A program made the translations under genes and the position numbers. Positions 54,898-64,000 of a stretch of 64,000 nt of DNA are shown here, piece after piece (position 1 is the stretch's first letter; every line of letters starts with the position of its first letter). The stretch spans positions 31,011,403-31,075,402 of the forward strand of contig CM036243.1 of assembly GCA_020698575.1 (NCBI GenBank). Reading direction: 5' to 3'. This stretch comes from Bostrychus sinensis (Eukaryota; Chordata; Actinopteri; Gobiiformes; Eleotridae). The notes below the pieces were generated by a model, which was not told the origin of the DNA, ran no database searches, and was given only the letters and a program-made list of their open reading frames with translations.

Positions 54898-57800
54898 ATG
54901 GTAAGATAAGATGTCTGCCTTTGTGCATCTATTATTTAATACCCGCTCAGCATGTATGTGTTTAACCAAAATGGACTCGCTTGTCTGTACCCGCGGTGCA
55001 TCTGTGCGTGACATTGACCAAAGGGCGGACTCGTGTTGTTTAAGTTCATAATGCAAAGTTGTAATGTCGTCTTCATTGTGCTTTGGTGAAGATATCCCAG
55101 CAGACAGTCCTTTTTTTTTTTTTTTGCACGGCGTGTGAACACTTTTCATTTTGTGTGCACCGTTAAGGTTAGCGGCAAACGACAATAGAGACTTTACGCA
55201 TTGTTTAGACTGGATTTCTTAAATGAGCGTTGTATCTGTGGCCTCCTTCTTAATGAGGGCGGCGTGGCATTTGCGTCATCGCACTATTTTTTTTTTTTTT
55301 TTTTTTTAATTCAGTCGTGGCCAACCAATCAGAGCAGGCTGTTCAAATGTTCAAAAGGATTATCTGTCTTCTGCATCCGTGTACAACAACAACGCACTGT
55401 ACTTTGGGCGTGTGGCGCAGCTGCAAATCTGGTGTAAAAAAAAGACAGTGCGCAGGATATTGTGGTCTTGTGATGCAGAAATGCTTCCTGATGCATGGGC
55501 TATTGTCATTATGCGTAGTCTATAGAAATATATTTCTTATGATAAACCTCATAGTGAATTTGATACTGTCGAAATCAATACTAAAATGACCTTGACTTAC
55601 AACTCCATGATTGCTAATAGATTAGGTGCCATTGTACATTGTTTTAAAGCAGTGGATCTAATTTTTTGACGCTAAGTACAGCTTTAAAAACGTATTTGGC
55701 TCTGCAAATATCGTTTTAAAAGACAAAACGAGCCCAAACCAGAATTAAAGCAGGGCGAAAGCAAGTCTAAATCGGGGCGAAAGCAAGTCTAAATCGGGGC
55801 GAAAGCAAGTCTAAATCGGGGCGAAAGCAAGTCTAAATCGGGGCGAAAGCAAGTCTAAATCGGAGCTAAAGCATTGTCCCTAAACCAGGACTAAGTAATT
55901 GTCCCTAAACTAGGACTAAATCAATGTCCCTAAACTAGGACTAAATCAATGTCCCTAAACTAGGACTAAATCATTGTCCCTAAACTAGGACTAAATCATT
56001 GTCCCTAAACTAGGACTAAATCATTGTCCCTAAACCAGGACTAAATCATTGTCCCTAAACCAGGACTAAATCATTGTCCCTAAACCAGGACTAAATCATT
56101 GTCCCTAAACCAGGACTAAATCATTGTCCCTAAACCAGGACTAAATCATTGTCCCTAAACCAGGACTAAATCATTGTCCCTAAACCAGGACTAAATCATT
56201 GTCCCTAAACCAGGACTAAATCATTGTCCCTAAACCAGGACTAAATCATTGTCCCTAAACCAGGACTAAATCATTGTCCCTAAACCAGGACTAAATCATT
56301 GTCCCTAAACCAGGACTAAATCATTGTCCCTAAACCAGGCCCTAACTGTCCCTAAACCATGCCTTAGTAGTGGTCTACAATACACTACTGGTTAAAACTC
56401 TAAATTAAACTAAATCTGTAAAAGTCTCTTGAGTACAAACAGAATAAGTCCTGGTACCACCTGACAACCACTTGTTTAAAATACTCTAGGTGTTGAGTTT
56501 GGAAACGACTTGGTCTGAGGGTACTCTGTCATGTTCATATAAAACTCTGTGCTTTTCTGTGTTTAGTTGCTCATTGTACTGTGAATTTTAAATGTTTAAA
56601 TCTTTCACTGGGGTTAAAAAAGAGAAAATCTTATGAGTGTCATGCATTGTTAATTAAATAAGTCCTGTCCTACTCGCACTGCCCTCTCCCCAACCTTCAC
56701 TCTGCACAAGGTCATCGCAGAGTGCTGTAGTGTTTATCTGAGTCAGTTTGGATTGAAACCATTCTCTGGGAGGAGGAGCTGTTGCTGCCTTTTGTGTCTG
56801 AACTGGAAAAACACCTGAACTGTCACTACATGCCCGCTATTATTGTCAATTATGCTGGCATAACGTTTTAAAGTGGGATTATAAAGATAAGATGTGTAGA
56901 AATCTTGTTTAATTTAAGCATTTTGTCTTCTGATAGTTAGATGAGTTATTTTCTCTGGTGTAACTGTGAGACCCAATTTTATTTCTTATTTTATTGCTAT
57001 TCCCTTTTTATTTGACAAAATGTAATTACTTCAACATGTATGGCAAGTGTAGTTTGAAATGTGATTTATCATTTTGTGTAATTAAAACATGATTTAAAGG
57101 GGCTATATTATGCAAAATTGACTTTTCTGATCTTTCTACCATGTTATAATGTACCTGGTGTGGTGTTTTAATTCACTCACGCCTGTTTAAGTAATCCTGT
57201 AGTCTCTGGCGCTGAGTTTCTGAGGCCTCAAAACACTCATTGCATGAATCTCCGCCTCTCCCATGAAATCCTGCCCACTCCAGGAAGCACTGAGTTCTCA
57301 ACATCCAGTCTCCTCTCATTCATTTATCAAAAAAAAAAAACTCTGTTTCCACTGATTCCTCACAGCTATTTGTAGTAAAGTGGTATCATACATTTTTTTT
57401 ATGGCACCAGTAGCTGTTTGAGGTTTTGAGATTGGTTTAAAAATATGAATAAAAGCATACTATAGCTCCTTTAAGTCTTACATAAGCTGAATATTGAAAC
57501 TACTGCATATCCAACCTCTCTTTGGTCCAGTTTTCAGTTCGTGCTCTTCCTGATCTAACCAGTTCTATTTAATGTGCTTAAATGTTTTCCCCACTCGTTG
57601 CCATCATTATTTCTTATGTCACTGACAGAGCTGTGTTTTGTTTGGTGTTTCCAGGCTGAACCCATCCGTGTTGTTATTACCGGCGCCGCTGGCCAGATCG
57701 CATACTCCCTCCTCTTCAGCATCGCCAAGGGAGATGTGTTCGGCAAAGACCAGGTAAAACCAATAGATAAGTTAGACTGAAAGTTAGACTAACAAAAGTA

Positions 57801-60087
57801 CATGCACAGAGCAAACTTACTGGGAAGTAGAGCTACGTGAGATGAGAAAAACATGCGATAACTATATGATTAGTGATATTTTGACATAGTAAGGCAGTCC
57901 CTGTATTTACAAAGTCTAAACCAGGACTAAAATGAGGCTAAAATAATAAAATCTGGACTAAAATTACTTTTTTGTGGGGAGAAAAATGTACAGGACTAAG
58001 GCTGCACGATAAGGGTATAACATGCAATATTCGATAATTATGTTGAATATTGTGATACCGATATTATTGTGATATTTTAAAATAGCGGCTACTATTCTGA
58101 CATAGTTAAGTTCACGTAAAACAGATCTAGACCTAGTTTAGTTCTGGTAAATTCACTTGAAACAAAACTGTAAAGCCCTGTATTCACAAGTCAAAACAGC
58201 TGTCAAAATCTCAACTTAACACAGACTAAATCGGGACTAAAACAAGGCTAAATAGTGACTAAATTAAGGAAATTACCACTAAAACTGGACTTATTAAGCA
58301 TTTTATTTAGTACACAACACATTTTCTTTTAGTGCTCTGGTAGGAAAATAATTCTGACAGCATAAATCTCTGTCAGATGGAAGACCGTAGATTCTTGCGA
58401 TACTGGTTATTGCATTTGGTGATATTGCAATAATGATAATTTTGTGATATATTGTGCAGCCTATACAGGGCATGTTCATTTAAAAGCTCAGTACTTCAGA
58501 TGTAGTGAAGTAGTTTTCAGAATATATTGCTGTAAAAGTATAGCCAGACCCCAATTACATAACAGCAGCTGAGCCCCTTCACTGCACAGCATGCTGGGTA
58601 ATGCCTCGAGTTACACAATGGCACTTATACATGTTTAATGTGGGCGGATAGATCCAGATTCAGGTCACTGTCGTCAAACCAATGTGTTTTTGTTTTTTTT
58701 TCTTGTCCCTGAATCTGGCATATGTATCAATATTTGGACATAAATGAGAGTCATCTGCACACCCCTGGCTGACAATACCAGACCTATAAATAAAACATTG
58801 ATAACATTGCAAGCTATTATTGCACATAGGAAACTCCAATAGCAGCAAGTATTAGGTAGCATTAGGAACAAAACCTGCCTGACTTTATGGTTGGAGGAAG
58901 TTGTGTATTGTACGGCTCACGGGGTTTTGCAGAGAAATGTACTTGAAATTCACAAGAAGTCCTACCTAAACAGTGTCATCTCTATTCACTTTTTTTGCAT
59001 ATATGTTGCAACTTCAAAGATGCATTACCTGTTATTTCCCTTTGTTTTTGAGGAAAACAAATATTTCAGTCAGTAGCACAGCATAAAAGAGGTAATCTCT
59101 GAAAAAATTAGACTCTTGAGACCTCATCTGGGCTTTATTATGAAGTGTTTTTGACAGAGGGGACACTAAAGCAGGGACAGAATTTTTTTAATCAATCATA
59201 TGCTTAGAAAGAAGGGGGATGGTCCCATTTGGATCAGGGACACTTTCATTGGTTGAGTCCAAGCTCGTGCACGTCTTTATATGCTGGAGATATGGCAGGC
59301 GGCAAGTCCAACTGGAGAGATAATAATTCCAGTGCTGGCTACTGCTTATGGGACAAAGCAGCAGGAAAAAGAAAACCCAGAGAGAATAAAGGGAAGCAAA
59401 AGTGCAAATCTGACAAATCAAAAACTCCTGTAGTGGGCCTTTTTAAATGAGAGAGTCCAGACATGGAGACTTAATACACTTATGTGCTATACAAATTCTA
59501 CACAGCTAATGCATTCCTCAACACAGCTGATCAGAGGAGTAATACGTTGAGCTGCCAGTGCCACATGTCCGCAGGAATGCATGTCAAAGGTTGTGAAAAT
59601 ACACCATCAGTAATGTCTGCAGTTGGCTCTTGTACATAAATCATGACACATTATCTTGAGCCAGTCCAGCCATGTTTTTTCCTCTTCTATTCTATTCAAG
59701 GATTTAGCCTGGTCCTTGTCAGTTCAAGTTGGGTTTTATAGGGGGCGGAACAAATAGGATACGGATTAAATGCCACTGGTTTAGAGATTGAATCAATCAG
59801 ATTAATGTGTGCAGAAGCCAACTTATGAAGGACAAGGCAAATTGAGAGACGTGCAATAAATCTAAGAAACAACATATTGCATAAAGCAGCCCACAGTCTT
59901 ACACAAAAAGTTATGATAACTTGGTAATTGGCTTAAATGGGAGGGGTTCTAGACCCACTTCCTATGGCAGCCCAAGCTAGGAAATATCTCTAATAGCTGT
60001 GCAACAAAGGTTTTTATGCCAGTTACAACAGATATTAAATCCTAAGGCAGCGTTTCCCAACCAGCGCTACAGGTATCCCTAGATTAT

Positions 60088-60130
<43 letters not shown>

Positions 60131-62794
60131 CTCATGAATTTTAGTTTAAAGGTCCCCTCTTTAGCTAAATTGACTTTTTTGAGCTGTTATAATGTTGTTT
60201 CCACCTCAAAAACATACCTGGAGTGGTATTTAGTTTAATTTGCGCATGTTTGAGTAAGTTAGCTGAGCCGTCCCTTCTGAAGAGCTGAAAACACTCACTG
60301 CTCTATGTAGACTCTTGAAACCAGGACGTCCTCTGGCGCGTTTCTAAAGTCCATACACCGTCACCGGACTCATTCTGATTATTTCAGCGCTTAAACTGCC
60401 GTGACTACGAAGCTCATGGTGAAAGCTCATTTATTTAAACAAATGTTTCAAAAAGAATAATATAGGACCGTTTAAAAGAAAAAATGGAGAATTACCCCAA
60501 ATTCACACCGAAAACGTCATGGGGGCGTTGCAGCAGCAGATCGTTTTACGCACGTCTTTTCAAAAGCGTCAATTCACACCGAAAGCGCCAGAGCTGCGTT
60601 TGGACCGGCGCTGTGTCTGTGGATCTGCTCCCTGTTTTACCAACTTCATGCCTATAATTGGTGGATATTCTTGCTTCTTCAGATGTTTAAGCAGAAATAT
60701 TACAAACTGATTTATACCAAACTATTTTGGTTTGAATAAAATGTACTTTTATCTATAGTACGTGACCAATTACGCTTTTTTTTTTAATTGAGCTCGCTTG
60801 GCGATCAGACAACAGTACTACTATTGTGCTAGAAGTAGATTTACAATCTTCTTGTGTCTTAAAGTGTGTTAACGTTCTCCACCTCAAGAATTAACTTCTC
60901 GTCATCCATGGTGCAACATTCACTGAAGATGTTTACGTCAGTCATACATTTAGAAAACCTTATTTTGAAAGTGTAGCGGAAGTTTATTTTGACCCTTGGT
61001 GCCTGTTTCCTGTGTTTCTCCGGCTGTAGCGCTGCCGGTCGACACAGAGACGCTGGAAAAATAAAACTCCAACCTAATTTGAGCGTAGCGTCGCGGCTGC
61101 TGCTTTGGTGTGAATTGGGGGTTATATGACCACATATATACTTGAGGGGATACACCACACAAAAAAGGTTGGGCGTCATTATAAAGCACTGTGGGGATAG
61201 AGGCTTGGCCGACACAACAGCCATGTTTACAAAATAAATTAGGACTCTTCATGTATCTGTGTAAAGTACTAACATGTTTTTCTTTGTGCTTACAGCCAAT
61301 TGTCCTCATTCTCCTGGACATCACGCCCATGCTGCCGGTGCTGGACGGTGTGGTTATGGAGCTGCAGGACTGTGCCCTCCCACTGCTCAGGGGTAAAATG
61401 CCTATATTAAGTAAAAAACGTATTTTATGAGTATGAATGATTAAATTTGCCTGTGTTGCTGGGCAGATTTGTGATCCCCACATGTTATTTGTCTCTGATC
61501 TTCACTGTGGGGGAGGAGGGAGGTGTGTGGCGGTGTAAGGCCTGTGATTGGACGGTTATTGAGACCAAGCAGCAGCCAATCAGAGCTGTGGTGGGACAAC
61601 AATGAGAGGAACAGGCCGAAGTTCAGACAGATAGGGGGATGAAGCAAATGCATCTTATCGACAAATGAGTACATGAGTTTATCTGAAGGATAGAGTTAAA
61701 AGGCAGTGATGTGAGCAGGCTGTAAATAATTGGCAGGAAAAAGAAACTACAAATTTTAACGTAATCGCTGACAGCAACATGATGCCTATAAAGCTTAAGT
61801 GAATAATCCGGACACACAAATAAATAAGTTAAAGATGAATCAAAAAAATTAGACAACAGATTAATCGATTATCAAAATAATTGTTAATTGTAGACCAAGT
61901 TGTCTGTCAGTGTTTAAGTGTTACCTACGGTGATTTTCCAGATTGCACTCCACTACACACACCTAAAGTAGATGGTATATGTATGTTAAAAGACAAACCT
62001 GGGCAAGAGGCATGTATAAAAAAAATAAAAAAAAACCTGCCAGAGTTGAACTGATAACTTGCAGGACTGTTAGCTCTCAATAAATATAGTATGATATAAT
62101 GTTAAAGCGGAACAACGTAACTTGTTTCTTTTCTATTTTTGGCTCACTTTTCTGTATACAGCTCCCACTACATTTCATAGAAAAGCAAATACTCAGTCTG
62201 GTTAACTCCTGTGTTAATCCTCACTTGACTTATCTTTTGTTTTCCCCTCTACGTATCTGTACAAAGTCTTTTTTTTTTTTTTTTTTTTTTACTCCTTTTT
62301 GGCCAGTTCTGCCATAATAAAAAGAAATGTAAAGCCATCACTAGCTTGTTGTTTGGCTAACTGTGATGTGTCACTTTCTCACGAGACACAAGGCTTCAGG
62401 GATTCTGGGTAGGCACTCATTCATTCTTGCAAAGCTGTTTTTTTACTCACAGACAACAGGGAGAGAAGCACTTTTCCAGGATATTCTAATGTATTGCCAC
62501 TACTTTGTGATTAAAAGATGAGCTTTTTTCCTCCACGTTTCACTTCAGGAAATCATCAAATAAAAAAATGTTTGATTCCGTCTAAAGTATTTCTCCTGGC
62601 CACTGTCTTGTACCACAGAGGTGATCCCCACAGACAAAGTGGAGGTGGCCTTCAAGGACATCGACGCCGCCATCCTGGTGGGGTCCATGCCCAGGAAGGA
62701 GGGCATGGAGAGGAAGGACCTCCTTAAGGCCAACGTCGCCATCTTCAAGACCCAGGGAGCTGCTCTCGACAAGTACGCCAAGAAGACCGTCAAG
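54898..62794 (+). CDS. mdh1: Cytosolic malate dehydrogenase, exons 1-4 (3' end beyond window)
   Basis: MDH1 interconverts malate and oxaloacetate with NAD(H) in the cytosol, serving the malate-aspartate shuttle. Four exons are seen: 54898-54900 (ATG only), 57655-57753, 61296-61392 and 62619-62794, each with GT-AG borders and in phase, giving 125 of the usual ~334 residues. The product begins M-AEPIRVVITGAAGQIAYSLL. It contains the Rossmann nucleotide-binding GAAGQI loop, the coenzyme-binding LLDI segment (here LILLDITPML), and ILVGSMPRKEGMERKDLLKAN with the MPRKEGMERKDL substrate loop. The catalytic His and the C-terminal domain lie beyond 64,000. The next exon (VIVVGNPANTNC in known MDH1) is not found before the window ends. 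Which fish paralogue (aa or ab) it is cannot be decided. Confidence 0.95.
55753..55861. repeat. 21-bp minisatellite, 5 copies
   Basis: Perfect or near-perfect repeats of gggcgaaagcaagtctaaatc in mdh1 intron 1. Confidence 0.95.
55873..56339. repeat. 25-bp minisatellite, ~19 copies
   Basis: Unit ccctaaaccaggactaaatcattgt. Leftmost copies have actagga or gtaatt variants; the rightmost dozen or so are identical, which indicates recent expansion from that end. Confidence 0.95.
57094..57474. mobile_element. MITE in mdh1 intron 1 (TTAA-flanked)
   Basis: Imperfect inverted ends AGGGGCTATATTATGC and AGGAGCTATAGTATGC (reverse complement of the right end), each bordered by TTAA. TTAA duplications suggest a piggyBac-type origin, but the ends do not begin with the CCC usual for that group, so the superfamily stays open. 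Confidence 0.65.
57655..57753 (+). CDS. mdh1: mdh1 exon 2
   Basis: 33 codons from AEPIRVV to FGKDQ, with tttccag acceptor and gtaaaa donor. Encodes the first beta strand and GAAGQI loop of the NAD-binding fold. Confidence 0.95.
57997..58463. mobile_element. hAT-type MITE in mdh1 intron 2
   Basis: Ends TAAGGCTGCACGATA and TATTGTGCAGCCTA, with 8-bp flanks TACAGGAC and TACAGGGC (7 of 8 match). Interior has many ATATTGTGATA motifs, as in common fish elements of this type. Confidence 0.8.
58464..60050. other. mdh1 intron 2, no further gene recognised
   Basis: Unique-looking intronic sequence. Short open frames (for example near 59,229-59,450) show no known domain. Confidence 0.5.
60091..60130. 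repeat. Poly-T tract (40 bases)
   Basis: Follows a cagcgtttcccaacc fragment (~60,049) that resembles a hAT-type end. Confidence 0.9.
60145..60476. mobile_element. MITE-like element with TTTAAA-type ends
   Basis: Begins TTTAAAGGTCC and ends GGACCGTTTAAA; internal text (gctgttataatg, aaaacactcactgct) is related in style to the MITE at 57,094. Boundaries are approximate. Confidence 0.5.
60495..61121. mobile_element. PIF/Harbinger-like MITE with TTA target duplication
   Basis: Inverted ends CCCCAAATTCACACC and CCCCCAATTCACACC, flanked by TTA at 60,492-60,494 and 61,122-61,124. A 3-bp TWA duplication is typical of PIF/Harbinger. The interior is GC-rich (aaagcgtcaattcacaccgaaagcgcc repeats the end motif). 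Non-coding; lies 170 bp upstream of mdh1 exon 3. Confidence 0.75.
61296..61392 (+). CDS. mdh1: mdh1 exon 3
   Basis: PIVLILLDITPMLPVLDGVVMELQDCALPLLR plus one base, with cttacag acceptor and gtaaaa donor. Phase 1 at the 3' end. Confidence 0.95.
61393..62618 (+). other. mdh1: mdh1 intron 3
   Basis: 1,226 bp, with a poly-T run at ~62,267-62,290. No other feature is recognised. Confidence 0.7.
62619..62794 (+). CDS. mdh1: mdh1 exon 4
   Basis: Completes the split codon, then VIPTDKVEVAFKDIDAAILVG through the substrate loop to LDKYAKKTVK; ccacag acceptor, gtacgc donor. Third positions are strongly GC-rich compared with the introns. Confidence 0.95.
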
Positions 62795-63406
62795 GTACGC
62801 ACCAACCTCTACAAACAAAACATATCAGATAAAAAAAATAAAAGTAATAAGTCATAATGTAACCCAGTCTATGGATTTCTTTGTTTTAGTGTTGTATTAA
62901 ATAAATTTTCTATGGTAATACAGTTTAAAAGTGGTCTTAAGACTACCATTCTCCATTCACCTTTACAAAATTCACCTTTATACAGTAAATGTTAATGCAT
63001 CTTATCCCATTTTAACTATGTATGCGCTGTAATTAATGTTTATTTTACTCTTATAGACTTATATATTGAAATCATATCTTTTCTGGTAATTTATTCTACT
63101 ATACTTAGTTTTTTTCCCTCTTGACAGATGTTTTTTTTTTCCTCAAATGCATATGTTCAAACGAGCGACTGTGACCATGTAATTTCTCTCACACATACTG
63201 TTATTAAAGTTGAATCTAAGTCTGTTATTAACAAGCATATTAAAAAACACCGAGACCCAGACCTTTGGTGGAAAAAAAAACAGCCAGCTTAACATTTAGA
63301 TCTTTGAGACCAAAAAGAAAAGTATTTTGCAGAAAATAAACTTTGACATTAACAGACAGTACCAGCTAAAGGTTTGGACACACCTTCCCATTTGATTATT
63401 GTAGAA

Positions 63407-63659
63407 CAGTGATTCCTAAACCTTTTTTTTAAGCCAGATCTAAACCCATAACAGGGGCTAAACCATGACTAATCTTGGACTAAACCCGGACTAAACAGGT
63501 GGTCTACAAATTTAATCTCCAGAGCAGATCTTGAACAAGATTAAAACTTCATCTAAATTAAACTAAATCAGGAACTTAAACTCTAAAAGACTCCTGAGTA
63601 CCACCAGAGGATGTCTGCGTACTGCCAGTGGTCCCTGTGCCACAGTTTGAGAACCACTG
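63407..63659. mobile_element. hAT-like MITE with ctaaacc repeats (mdh1 intron 4)
   Basis: Ends CAGTGATTCCTAAACC and the inverse of CAGTGGTTCTCAAACT. Interior has several diverged ctaaaccaggactaaa units. Flanks match only about 5 of 8 bases. Confidence 0.65.
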
Positions 63660-64000
63660 ATCTAGGAAGATGTGTCCAGACTTTTGAGTGTCACTGCCTG
63701 ATACTAGGTGTCTAGATTTTAGTAAAATGAGAGATAAAAAGAGGAAACTGAAAGTGCCAACTCAGGTTTTACTCTCTGTGCCAAAAACATTTCCACTTGC
63801 ACTGAGTTCTGATCTGAGTAAGTTTCCTTTGCTCCAAAGAGCTGATCAAAGTTCCTGCAAGCATCTGTGTAATGGTTTAAGTCCACGACACAAGGCCCCT
63901 TACACCAGGGTCAAAGGTCAATACGTCACATGATTAGTCTGTGGAGAAATGGAAACAGCCAAGTGATAAAACGGTTCACACGTGGAAAAATCCTGAATAA

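Larger units (their letters stand above)
55650..56475. mobile_element. hAT-like element holding two minisatellites (mdh1 intron 1)
   Basis: The outer parts (cagtggatctaa... at ~55,653; tggtctacaa...ctcttgagta...ccacttg to ~56,473) resemble the element at 63,407-63,659, and both carry ctaaaccaggactaaa units inside. The inner repeats have expanded here. Target duplication not resolved. Confidence 0.55.

Noticed and set aside
54503..55185. Short minus-strand frames over the mdh1 promoter and exon 1
   Set aside because: They include lysine runs from the poly-T tracts and cover the antisense of a promoter; there is no domain or splice evidence.
55873..56339. Regular direct repeats resembling a CRISPR array
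   Set aside because: The units are contiguous, with no unique spacers, in a vertebrate intron; this is a minisatellite.
60859..61483. Minus-strand open frames of 121 and 177 codons in mdh1 intron 2
   Set aside because: They run through the PIF/Harbinger-like MITE and the antisense of exon 3, with no family resemblance.

Overview
The window is a piece of a teleost fish genome, most likely a spiny-rayed (acanthomorph) species. It has spliced genes with GT-AG introns, AT-rich intergenic DNA, fish-type hAT MITEs, a tRNA-derived SINE, a LINE carrying a 2A-like motif, and a TRIM family of the bloodthirsty-related (btr/TRIM39-like) type that is expanded in fish. There are no prokaryotic features.

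Layout. (1) Bases 1-20,200: a tandem array of TRIM units on the minus strand. A RING fragment (157-207) is followed by three decayed units. All three share the same ~815-bp deletion of RING, B-boxes and most of the coiled coil, plus a (TGAT)n frameshift in the SPRY. The fourth unit (17,223-18,857) is intact. A 2,000-bp hAT element with an exact 8-bp target duplication sits in unit 1; its empty site is visible in units 2-4. (2) Bases 20,200-27,000: a transposon-rich block. It holds a minus-strand APE-type LINE (21,141-25,574) with a DIEVNPGP 2A-like motif and a ~1.3-kb minisatellite coding for proline-rich hexapeptides, then a Tc1-like remnant and a SINE with a 12-bp target duplication. (3) Bases 27,700-54,600: seven more TRIM genes, all minus strand. 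Five are full length (starts at 29,342, 33,788, 38,733, 45,785, 52,819) and two are truncated in the SPRY domain (starts at 41,876 and 48,932). The last part is a ~7-kb segmental duplication carrying one full and one truncated gene per unit. (4) Bases 54,600-64,000: the promoter and first four exons of cytosolic malate dehydrogenase (mdh1) on the plus strand, with introns full of MITEs and minisatellites. The gene runs off the right edge.

Each TRIM gene has its whole coding region in one exon, preceded by a non-coding 5' exon 0.8-2.9 kb upstream with a good splice donor. Two subfamilies exist, recognised by their N-termini (MASMSEEQ and MAAVLFTEEQ) and by different first exons. RING, B-box and coiled-coil sequences are almost invariant among copies, while the PRY and first half of SPRY vary. 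This fits homogenisation of the ligase half and diversification of the recognition half. ISRE-like elements lie upstream of the MAAVL subfamily. The duplication junctions can be read directly: the truncated SPRY genes end exactly where the sequence that flanks mdh1 in the last copy begins.
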